A DNA stretch of 64,000 bases, from contig CATQJL010000112.1 in NCBI GenBank assembly GCA_958299035.1, positions 2,650,123 through 2,714,122 of the forward strand, given 5' to 3'. The translations under genes were made by a program, and so were the position numbers. The DNA comes from Cylicocyclus nassatus (Eukaryota > Nematoda > Chromadorea > Rhabditida > Strongylidae). Position 1 is the stretch's first letter, and every line of letters begins with the position of its first letter. Under the pieces are notes generated by a model. It was not told the DNA's origin, searched no databases, and was given only the letters and a program-made list of their open reading frames with translations. This document shows, one piece after another, positions 25,658 to 38,720 of the stretch.

Positions 25658-26899
25658 TTCTATCTAATAACCTGAAGAAAAGGGATGGAATACATGAAAT
25701 AGTCACACAACAGAAGGTGTAGTTCCATTTTTCTTTGTAGTCAGGTTGTATAATGCACTTTGGTGGTATAATAATCGATTGTATACATATCCAACTAGCA
25801 ATGCCCCACTAAATCGCATAGTGAAACAAAAAGGTTTTCCTGTTTCCACTCGATATTTTATTCAATTTCCAAAAACAGGTGTTGCCACGATGAAAACCCA
25901 TGATGAACTCAAACAAAACGATACTAGGACGAAAGTTTCCATGTTTGGGCTCGAATTCACGTTCCAATTTGGCCAAATAACTAATCTCTTAATTCTCTAC
26001 CGCACGAAGAGAGGAGAACAAGCAGCTATGAGCAATAAGTGAAGAAAAGTGAGTTTGAGTGGAAATAATCTGCACTCGTTGTGCTGTGCTTTGTGCAAGT
26101 AAGTGAAAAAGCAATTCTCAAGATGATGTCAAAGGCATGATCGAAATACGAATCAGTGAGCACTTCCGGCGAAATCTCTCAATATGTATAGGCAGTTCCG
26201 TAAAGCCATGGCGAAAAGGCGAAAAAGAATTTGGCAAAAAGGCCTTGATCAAAGGCCCCACTTCAGCATGAGAAACTTTCTCTTTGGTGAAAACAATCAC
26301 AGCATAAAAATCGAAAAGATAAGTTTCTGAAGCGGTTTTTTTTGCAATACATTTGGTAAGATTTAGTAGCAAAACTGAATGAACTCGACTCGCAATGAAT
26401 CATTACACTACTTTCGTTCGGAAATGGCCCAATATGTTTTTTTTCAGAAACCCGCAAAACTTACCATTTGCCTGTGCTAATTTCAGATCACTGACGCGGA
26501 ACAGTAAAATTTGATACTGGCTAATTTTATCCACAAGATAAATAAATGTCTCATATATGCGTGGCAGAAACCAAGCTAAGCAGAACACTGTATGCTTGAT
26601 CTGATAAAAGTTTATGTCACAAATTAGAGTTAACATTCTATTTAACATTCAATCACAATTTGCGAATATTGAGTAAATCTGTAGCTCAGGGACTACAACA
26701 CACCAGTACTTATGACCGATAGCAGTTAAGAGTGCAGCAGACATCGAACAGCATCATCAATTCGACAAAGAATGACAAAGCCACAAACAGTATCCTTTGT
26801 TGGTGAAAGTCCCTACACATCAAAACGATGTATGAGACAAGCTAATCTGTCAGAAACATTATCAATAGAATAATGCTATCTGAGCGATACCTATAGTTG
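25658..26899. other. 1.2-kb gap between csn-6 and ate-1
   Basis: Both neighbours are on the minus strand. AT-rich sequence with no recognisable exon or repeat pair; it should contain the csn-6 3' UTR and perhaps an ate-1 promoter. Confidence 0.4.
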
Positions 26900-28932
26900 T
26901 TAATCGACATCTGGCGAATGCGAGGAGGTATTATTAGCTGCTGATTCAGCACTTACTGGGGCATTTGGAGTCGTCGCAGCGGTAACACGCTGCGACGACT
27001 TTTTCTTAGGTTGCTGTTGTGGTATTGTAGCAATGCTTCGCCAAGCAGTGATTGTAGAAAGTATGTTCGTCTTTGCCTAAAACCGATTTGCTCGCATATC
27101 GTTGAGCAAAGAAATGGCACACCCAAAATTACCTGTAGACTGCTTAAGGTGCCGCAAACCTCAGTCATTTTCGCAAGCAACATAGCTGCTCGAGCATCCC
27201 TCTCCTGCGTCTTGAAGCCGTCGTCAAACTCTGCTGGCTTCAACAGAGGAAGACGTTGGCAGATCTAATAAAAAAAAAGATCATGACCATTATGTCTGAA
27301 GAATCGTGGAAAAAACTGCATAGACATGAAAGAGATGGCAGTCTTCGGCATCAGCTATGCAATACTTCCATTTCTAACACAGAATATAAAACACCACATT
27401 ACTCAAAACTCGCAAAGATGCACTGACTTACAATATGACATAAATAGATTCGTTAAAGTCAGACGTTCTTTGGAAATTCAAAAAGGAAATTCAAAAAGCG
27501 GGTCGATCCAGAATTCATGCCAAATGTATAGATTCTGTGCGCTTATACAGAATGACAAACAGCTGCTGAGGTCGATCTGCGCCTACTTCGTTCCCAACAC
27601 AAGAACGCTAATGCAATGGATCAAGTTATCTTCGTTTTTCAGTGAAACTGATAATTACTACCATTAAGTAATCAGTATACGAGGACTAAAGATATGACGA
27701 AACCAACCTTGTTTGCCTCCCTGATGATTTCATCATTTGGTGGATATTTACCCTCTTGCACTCCCTTTAAATATTCGCAGATAACACCTATTTTGTCAAG
27801 CAGCATAGATACGGCTGATCCAGCTGCTCGCATCTGCTTCCCTTCGATAGATACAGCACCGTCATCTCCAGCCTAATAAGAATCATGTTCTTGGAGAAGA
27901 ATGAATGTAGCGAAGATCGCGGGTGCATGAGAAGTACCCACGATAACGCGAGCAATTGACATTAAATCAATACCTGTTAAGCAATTAAGAAGACTCACCT
28001 GTGATAAACGTGCGATATGATCAATTCCAATGCGTTCGCTTTGCTCGGATACTAACGTCCAGTCTAATTCGGTCAATTCATGACCAGTTGAAACTAGAGG
28101 AGTTTCCCGACTATAGTAGACTTTCACCGGGATTCGGGAACTAAAAAAAGAGGACTTTTGCAGAAAAAAGGACGAAAATGAACGTCCTCACCTTTTCGTT
28201 TGAGCGCTAACAATAGGGTTCAATTTTACCATCAAAGGAGAATCTATGGCTAATGCAAACAAGGACTGTAGCAAAAGCTCATCAGGTTCAATTCCGTCCT
28301 CCCCAGTACAGTACCAGCCAACAAGATCCAACTCTGGGAACACCTGTAACAAGCGATGAAAGAGGATGGATGACCAGACTGGAACATACTTCATTGTACT
28401 GTGCAAGCCGCTGCCGAAGAAATTCCTCATTGTACCTGGTATGGCCATCTAAGCTGAACATTCGCAGTTCAAACGAGTTCACCATCTCAACATGACCTTC
28501 ATCAACTTTGCCAAGCACAGCACCAAAAACCTAAAGATAACGAGTCAGAAGGGTTTCACCCAACGCGAGAAGAGCCTTGTAAATTCAATGCAATGTAAAA
28601 TTCCAATAACCATTTTGGAACAATTCCTGAATGGAAAGAGTGGAATATAAATTTGCTCTTGGCCCACATAAATGTGTTGTGAATACCATGACTTCAGAAC
28701 GTTAGTGCGTGGGCCACATTGATCTTTACGGTCAAAAGGAAATTGCTGGCAGATACTGTTATACCTTCTGTGCAGCTTTGTCTCTGCTTTGAGCTCGAAC
28801 ACGGGTCCAGTGTTCGGAAATATTGATGATGACCAGTGGGTGTAAACTGCATTCTATTTGTGGTACTGCTGACTTTTTGGTGGAGCATGGAATAGCAGCA
28901 GCTGGTTCACTATGCATCACTACATCCGTCAT
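26900..28932 (-). CDS. csn-6: COP9 signalosome subunit 6
   Basis: Non-catalytic MPN-domain partner of CSN5 in the complex that removes Nedd8 from cullins. Exons in order: 28932-28765, 28530-28390, 28343-28192, 28140-27999, 27872-27708, 27264-27133, 27076-26900; 358 residues. Family landmarks: HPLVIINISEHWTRVRAQ, FGAVLGKVDEGHVEMVNSFE, ELDLVGWYCTGEDG, SPLMVKLNPIV, SERIGIDHIARLSQ, and RLPLLKPAEF. The MPN fold lacks the JAMM metal motif (no HxH with downstream Asp), as expected for CSN6 rather than CSN5. The Lys/Ser-rich C-terminal tail (PKKKSSQRVTAATT onward) is longer than in human CSN6 (327 residues). Start follows a TTGTTAG acceptor by 12 bases. It begins about 200 bp after the mL64 stop, so it may be the second gene of an operon. 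Confidence 0.94.
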
Positions 28933-29134
28933 TTTGAGGTATACCTAACAAACAGAGTTGTCAACAAAAGCTAGATAAACAGGGTCAGTAGGAGCATGGG
29001 CACGGAACAAACCGACGCAATGAAATGAACAAATGTAGTTCGGATAGGATTTCATTATTCAGAGAAAAAAAGTGGTGCATATGCTTACGAATTCTACAAA
29101 GACTACACTATTATTGCAGACATTCATTGTCTCA

Positions 29135-30133
29135 TCAGATACTGGCGATCTTCTTTTTCTGAAGCTCTGCGCGTCTGGCCATCTTAGCCGCCTGGAAATG
29201 TAATTTTTGGAATATACACATCATAAAGTTGAAAAATTCAGAGCGAAACGCCAAAAAAAAAACAGGGCTGCTGTTCGTCCACTGCGACGTTAGTGAGAAA
29301 AATAATGCACCTTCTTTTCCTCTTGTTCTTTTTGCTGTAGCATGACTTCAAATCGTGGATCTTTCGGATCCATCCAGTAACCAAAGTACTCTTGTATTTC
29401 TCTGGAAACAATCATTAAGTGATTTGTTATCTAGCTCAGCTGAACATACCTTATCCTGTTCTCCAGCGCTATTTCCTTTGCATCGCGTTCCTTCTCAGCT
29501 TTCACTTGCGACGCTTCGAACTTAGCCAATGCCTCGGGATACTTTTTAAGATTTTTTTCCAACTCTGCTAATCTTGCCGCTTCCTTTTCTTTTTGTTTTT
29601 GTTTCAATGCCTTCATTTCCCGTAAACAAGTGTCATATTCACGATACAAACCAATAGCTTTCTCCTCTTCAATTTCCTGCAATAAAAAAGAGTTACCGAT
29701 ATCACCAATATCGGAAAATTCGGACTAAGTCAGAAACTTTCAATAACCTCGACAGTTGGCCAACATATGCCGGGATCAACACCACTTTTGAGCCCATACA
29801 TACCGAACCGCTCCATCTGTGCACTTCGTTGTCGTTCCCATTCAAATTCTAGTGGAGGCATCCCTCCCGCCGCTATCACTCTATGGCGAGGCTTGAGCCT
29901 GAATAAAGCGTACACATAAATTCATTATCTTACGTTCATTAACCCCAAATATGGCTACGTCATCCAGAATGAAAAGTTATCACTAACGCAGATATGTCTG
30001 TCTTGGGAACATCTCTCTCTACATTGGTAGCAACCGCTTCCAAGGTTTTTTCAGCTGGAACTGATAGCTTCCTCGAGATGACAACTCGAGCAGTTGCGAA
30101 CGAACAGCTTGGAGCACAAAACCGGCCAAGCAT
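29135..30133 (-). CDS. Mitochondrial large-ribosomal protein mL64 (CRIF1/GADD45GIP1)
   Basis: Metazoan-specific protein of the mitochondrial large subunit near the tunnel exit. Exons in order: 30133-29988, 29898-29748, 29676-29450, 29401-29311, 29191-29135; 223 residues, almost the same as human CRIF1 (222). The first exon is Arg/Ser/Ala-rich and could be a mitochondrial presequence. A long Lys/Glu/Arg coiled-coil follows (KALKQKQKEKEAARLAELEK), then EYFGYWMDPKDPRFEVMLQQ, matching the family's LLGYQVDPRSARFQELLQ position, and a basic end QKKKIASI. The ATG immediately follows an AG preceded by A-rich rather than T-rich sequence, so the start exon is less secure than the rest. Assignment rests on architecture and this DPRF block. 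Confidence 0.8.
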
Positions 30134-31208
30134 CTAGTTTTTTCAATGACTTTGATGTCTGAACGAAACTACATGAATCTAAGGAAAAGATAATGACGCG
30201 GATTCCAATTACTGCCTCCTTTTGAAAATGCCTTCTGAATCATAACTGATCACCTTATGAAAAAGTGATGGAGCAAAATAATTTGTCGAAGCGAATTGCT
30301 ATCACAACACTTCTTAAGCTAATACAGTCGACTAGGACCTGGGCGATTCACAAGCTGCAAATGCACACAAGCTTTTATCCGGTCAGGGTCGATTGACATC
30401 GTAAACTCTTTTGAGCGTGCTTTCTTTAGATTTTTCCAATCTACTAGTTGAAGCTCAAATAGGACGTGATTGATATTCTACTGTACGAATGGATCTGTTT
30501 TTGTTCAAAATTATCTCATCAATGCTACAAGCTTAATCACATTCTCCACATACGCGGTTCTGAGAAGATATAGAAACATTTGGTAACAGCCAGGAGATTA
30601 CGTGTAGTATAGTAACCAAACAGCCAATTTCGACTGATAAAAGCAAATGAGTCGAAATGGCGAAACCCAGATAAACAAAGAAAAAACTGGCCGACGAATC
30701 TGGATCGAACACGCAATTGTTTCATGTGTGCAACTGCAGCAAGTGGTACACCGAAAACAAATCGTGTTTATGCGAAAACGCCAACGCAAAGCCACGCGAG
30801 CCCAAGTCAAGATTTCATCAGAAACCAGACTATGCCTAGTTTATTTCTTACCCTCTTTCAGAATTATCCAATCGGCAATTCTGCCCATGCACTGAGGCAG
30901 ACTAGATTCGATTCAAGCAAGGTTTTTGAAAGTACGATCAGATTTCTACCATACATATTCTTTTTGGAAATTCTGAAAAGTGAATATGTTTATGCCAACA
31001 ATCATTAACATACAGACCACCTTTTGCAATGTACTTCAATTACAGGAAAAATTACATTGTACTTCTACTTAGATACACAAATTGAGATGCTTGTACATGT
31101 ATCCGTAGATTCCACACAAAATGAAAACAATTACAACAATTACAGTAACCGGAAAGTTGAAAAATGGAAGCTTCTGTTAGAAAGATAAGAACGATGGAGT
31201 CAAAGAAA
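30134..31208. other. Gap between the RBBP4/7 gene and mL64
   Basis: AT-rich spacer on the shared minus-strand side. No exon-like segment with splice support and no repeat seen. Likely contains the lin-53 3' UTR and the mL64 promoter. Confidence 0.4.
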
Positions 31209-33872
<2,664 letters not shown>

Positions 33873-34149
33873 TAGCAGAATCGTATACAGGAAGCAATAA
33901 CAACGACACAGACACGAAAGGCTGGGTTCATACGATCCGTAATTTCCGGAAAAGTTAAAACACAGGGCTCGAAATGTGCGCTATGCTGAAACTATTCCCG
34001 AACATGCGGATCAGTATGAACCCAGTCAAAATTGAAGTCCGTATGCTTTCATATTCTAGGAGCCGGCCTTTATTCTGGTTAGACTAGACTTTTTGGTACA
34101 GCAATCCCCTAGCACTTTTCTACGGATCCAAATGCTAAAACACATGTAA

Positions 34150-34301
34150 AGGTTATTGCATGAGGAAGGTGCAGAAGCAGTTTCATTTGCGCGAAAGCGG
34201 CGCGCGTATCCTCAGCGTTGAAAATTTGCGCCTCATACTCTCTGCGGCTAATAAAGCCGCTTCGCGCTCAAAGGTAGTGCGCCTTCGTCATGCAGCAGCC
34301 T
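34150..34301. repeat. Short MITE, CGTCATGCAGCAGCCT family, copy 1
   Basis: About 150 bp with GC-rich hairpin core (GCGGCTAATAAAGCCGC) and right end GCGCCTTCGTCATGCAGCAG. Other copies: 54849-55010, 56327-56493, 60323-60485. The left end is the most decayed here. Confidence 0.75.
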
Positions 34302-35219
34302 ATGAAGTTTACGAGGTAGAAATTATAGCCTTTGACCAAATCAGTTTTGCAGCAAACGTGTTCTTCCTGACGTACAAAAGTGAAATTTGCTCCTGCATCA
34401 ACACGAACCCGATCTCTTGGAAGCCTTTTAAGCAATTTTTGCTATCGAGGTATTGTGTACTATATTCTACTGCAAACTTGCTCCAAAACATGAAAAATCA
34501 CAAGGCCTGAACAACTACACCCCGTGTTGGGGAAACCATATTACCCTCCTTAAATTAATTTGCCCCCCCCCCCGTCCATCCAAAAGAAGCATCTCTTTAT
34601 TCGCGCAATATTGGTAACCCACCAGCGAGAACAAAATGTGCAGAAGAGTTTGTCACCGACCCCGAAAAAGTTTTCCCTCTACTACTTTTAATAGATCTAC
34701 ATTCATCCCATTTGCAGTATATGCAAATCCATACAACCAACCAAGAAGTTTCGCATGTAGATATGAAAGTCTAAAGCTTTGAGACAACAGCCATTCAGAC
34801 TCAAAAAACGACATAAATACTAACTAAAAACTCAAAACGGAGACAACTCTGCACTAACAGGAAAATTTACCGCTACAACAACTTCGACGGATACACCTGA
34901 ATAACTGAAAAATACGACATGTACTATAATAGAGAAGAAGAGGATAAATAACATCGTCTTGCACCAGAAAATGGCGCACAACTTCGAACGCAACGAATTT
35001 GCCGCGCCCGGTCGGCGACATTGGTCCGCGCACGAAAGATCTGGCAGCGAGCCAGTGCAAAGATCGAGCGAAGTGCACTGTAGAATTTCAATTCAACTCG
35101 AGATTCTGGAATCCAGAAGTGTTTGCAGAGAGTTGTACTTTGTGACAATATATCTGTTTGCTTTGTGCAGTGTCGGGTATGATACGCTGAAAAACATCTC
35201 CTTTCAGGTAATAATACTG
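34302..35219. other. Upstream region of nicalin gene
   Basis: Holds a C run at about 34563-34572. No other gene supported. A GC-richer patch at 34960-35090 may be promoter-proximal. It ends with CTCCTTTCAG (35198-35207), a likely spliced-leader acceptor 13 bases before the ATG. Confidence 0.4.
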
Positions 35220-37888
35220 ATGGAGGAACTTCTAGAGGCAATTCGCAATCCATTCCTCATAGCCTACATATCTGTATTGTTGACGTTTTGTGTGGTGAGT
35301 ATGTCTTTGTTTCTGAAGTCAATTTAACTCCATTCAAAATCGTTCAATTCAATGCCCAAATTGACTATGGATTGTAAAGTTTTAGTTTCGTTTTCTCCCA
35401 TATCATCTGCTTTGTGAGGAGTCATTTTTTCTACATTAACAGCACACATTTCTCTTCTTTAGGTCCTCACAACTCTAGCATATTCTTGATGTCCTGATTT
35501 TTGTATTTGTCTTAGGTCAGCGGCACTCAGCAACTTGGAGATAAAGTCGAACTCGAATTCCAAGCTTTCCGCTTACAACAGTACGAATTAAATGGAAATA
35601 TAATCGGTAGCAAAACCTTTCGAGTCCAGTATGAAGCCGTATCGCTAACATCGAAAGCATTGCGAAGGTATGGAGCTTTTTATAATTAACATTTGACTTA
35701 CGTTGTTTCAACATCTTTTGTTTTAAGATGTGTGGTCACTTCTTGGCGAGACTTGACTAGCTACACAAATCTGGACGATTTATTGGCTACTAGTGTTGGT
35801 GCACTACTGGTGATCATACCATCTGATCTGGATGCTTTGTCACCAGCTGACAAAACGGTCAGTGATAGCACTGACTGTACCAACCTTAGAAAATTGTTTG
35901 CTTTTTCTTGCAGCTCTTCTCCGAGTTGGAGCGTAAGCTAGCCACAGCTCGAACAGAAATGGCTGTTTATGTGACGCGTTCTTCACCGGACGCCAGCGCT
36001 ATTCTCAGTGATGTCCAGTCTTCATCAGCTACTACAAAATCCGCAACTCAGCATCTTTTCAACTCTATCGCTGCCAATACGTTCCAGGTTTCTTTCTCAG
36101 CTACCACTTTCAGCCGTCTTTCTTGCCACTTTTATACTTTTCACTGTTTCTTATTTGCAAAATACATCATAACGTTGCGCATTCAGTTCACTTCTACCGG
36201 CTCTCACTCTTCCAACGCACTTACATACAAGCCGAACAACATCATTGTAAGCCATGTTTCTTTTATTGTCTTATTTTCTATATTTCTCTTCCTTCATATT
36301 CTATCCAGGAATAAATGACAGATTTGTAGGGCCGTTTGAGAAGTAGTGATCGCTCAGCCCCTACGATTGCCTTCGTTGCCCACTATGACTCACATGCAGC
36401 TTTTCCTGTAGGCCGCTCACATTCAACATTACTATTTCCGGTTCAGTCTCTGCGTTTCCTTCCTAGGGTGCTGCCGTAGGCGCGGATTCGAATGGAAGTG
36501 GAGTTGTAGTTCTGCTAGAATTGTTGGCGATATTCAGAAAACTCTATGAAAAACCTGTTACGAGACCGCCTTTCAATCTAGTAAGCTGTTGCGATTTTTC
36601 ACTACAAAATTTGAGAATGAGTTGCAGATATTTGTGTGGACTGCAGCAGGAAAATATAATTACCAGGGTGCAAGACAATTCATAGAGGACTTCCAAAGCG
36701 CAGGTAGGTTGATTAATTTTCAGATTAATTGCTAGAGCTTACGTATGCATTGTCTCAGATGATCATCATCTTGAACTAGCTATTTGCGTCGAGGCTTTGG
36801 GAGGAGCTGGATCTTTGAGAATGCACGCTTCTAAGCAGCCAGCTGATGGGTCTGCCGCAGGTAATTTTTCGATGCATGCATTTTTTATGTTTTACCAGTT
36901 ACACGGTATGTGTACTAATAGATATATTGTCTTTCTTGTTTACAGTTTTCGAACTTATACTATTATCCCTTGCATTGATATTTTTTCTACAGATCGATTA
37001 CTGCGTCGTCTTCGTCATGCAGCACCAAATCAGAGTGTTGAACTTGTCACGAAGAAAATCAGCGTAAATCAGCCGTCTGCATGGGAGCACGAGAAGTAAA
37101 TTTGCCTTCTTTTTTCTTGTTCAAACTTCAAAACAAGTACTTCAAGGTTCAATATCAAACGACTACCTGCAGTTACACTTTCTCGCCTATCAGCCCATGA
37201 TGATCCCATCAGAAAATCGATGCTTGATACTCCCAGCCAGTTGAGTTTGGAAAATTTGGAACTAAATATCCGGTGAGCATAAGAAATCTTCCACACACAT
37301 ATGAAACTCTGCTAGTTTTCACCTATTAATCAACCATTCTCCAGCATTATTGCTGAAGCAGTGCTCGGCTACATGCTTTCAATCCCGGAAGGCGGTTACT
37401 CGACAGATCCGCGCGTCTCTGCTGATACATCTTTACTGTCACGCGACGCTGTTGATCGTCAGCGACTCGCGCACGCCATCCGACAATTTGCATCGCGGCC
37501 GCGACCAATTGCGGACGAACCTGCGACTGTCGCGTGCGCTGCAAACTTGGCAGTAGCCGTAGGGAACTATGCCAAGGTGAGTGGGAATCTCCACATCTAA
37601 TAAGTTCGGTTATCGCAATCCTCACAGGTCACAGTGTCGCCGGTCTCAATGCATGAAGTGCAAATCTGGCCTGGAGTGTCAGATCGACTGATGGCAGAGC
37701 GTGTGAAGCCAGCAGTGTTTGATCTCGTGATTGCCGGAGGCGTCTTTGCCTACCTGGCAGCTTTTTACCATGTAAGTCCAATTTTGCAAGCCATGCGGAT
37801 TTAGGCAGTATCGTGTGTTTTTCAGATTGTTAGTCGAGCTCAGCGAGTACTTGAAGGTGCTATGCTCAGATTGCGAAAGCGAGTATAG
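35220..37888 (+). CDS. nra-2: Nicalin (NCLN/NRA-2)
   Basis: ER membrane protein related to nicastrin; with NOMO and TMEM147 it forms the PAT/BOS multipass-translocon module, and in C. elegans it controls nicotinic receptor assembly. Exons: 35220-35294, 35516-35667, 35728-35857, 35914-36087, 36187-36246, 36330-36407, 36467-36580, 36628-36703, 36759-36860, 36993-37095, 37147-37272, 37345-37576, 37628-37771, 37826-37888; 542 residues (human 563). N-terminal hydrophobic signal/anchor (AYISVLLTFCVV). Peptidase-like domain shows TIAFVAHYDSHA, GADSNGSGVVVLLELLA, GKYNYQGARQFIED, HASKQPADG and AWEHEKFNIKRLPAVTLS, all nicalin signatures. C-terminal membrane helix VFDLVIAGGVFAYLAAFYHI follows RVKPA. As in the family, a full set of aminopeptidase zinc ligands is not evident. 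Confidence 0.95.
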
Positions 37889-38399
37889 GATATCGATTCG
37901 TTGCTATAACTCATCAGGTCTCCATTTCGTTTCCTATTTCTCTTCAATTTTTGACTCAGAGAAAAAACATGAAGGACAAGTTTTGCATCAATATTTTATA
38001 TGAAGTCTCGTGTTTGTGCCAGAAACAAAGTTTTAATGCGCTAGTATTGATTTACGTGGTAACGTTGTATTCTGAGGTCTGTTTCAATTGTGCTTCATCT
38101 CATTAGACTTTGTTAACAATTTAATTTATTGATAGATAAATTAAGATAATTATCTGAAACAGTTACGCCATGTAAAATCATTTTTTTGGTGGAGTTCGAT
38201 GGGAAGTGAAGATTCTTATCGAAATCTACTGAATTTTCACAGATTAAGCGATGATCTCTTCCTGTGATTTTTGTGAAAGTTGGGTTATCCCTTGAGCGCA
38301 GAGACTCCTGCGTGATGACAATGACGGTGGTAATCGCACACGTTGAAACTTTGTGCAACGCTAGAGTGTAGTTGAACCTTGACTGTTAGTCGAGTGTCT
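37889..38399. other. Intergenic between nicalin and tyrosinase
   Basis: Convergent 3' ends. AT-rich; nothing recognised apart from the exon relic that follows. Confidence 0.4.
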
Positions 38400-38502
38400 T
38401 CTGACAAGAGAATTTGCACTCTTTTGCGGACTAGGAAGTCTTTTGCTGAATATTTTGATTGAAAATTGATAGAAATTTTCAGCGTTGTGGCAGAAGAGGA
38501 AT
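38400..38502 (-). pseudogene. Decayed duplicate of the tyrosinase terminal exon
   Basis: On the minus strand, TCTAG then a frame reading RFLFCHNAENFYQ closely parallels the true last exon (TCTAG then YLFCHNVGNFYQ, 38895 downward). Similarity weakens after this, cysteines are lost and the frame does not keep the CEGF...CYEGTC pattern. It lies about 220 bp downstream of the gene's stop codon. Best read as a tandem exon duplication that was not retained. Confidence 0.65.
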
Positions 38503-38720
38503 CTAGACTTTTGACACCAGATTTTGAGCTTGCCGAAAATCTTATGTTGCGAAGTGCAATAACCTACAATCAAACAAAGTAGGTAAAATCGAGAATTATT
38601 AGAATCTGCTACTATTCACGTGATGTCAGGAGGATGACTAACTTTGTCACGGTTTACATAGTATTCTGGTAATTTGCATACCAATCTCCCTACGACGTCC
38701 AGTTTAGTCGAGTTCATACA

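Noticed and set aside
34960..35090. GC-rich patch upstream of nicalin as a possible exon
   Set aside because: Frames exist on both strands, but none joins the nicalin exons in phase and the nicalin start has its own acceptor.
35908..36318. 136-codon frame continuing past nicalin exon 35914-36087
   Set aside because: It reads through a good GT donor into intron sequence; only the first part is nicalin.
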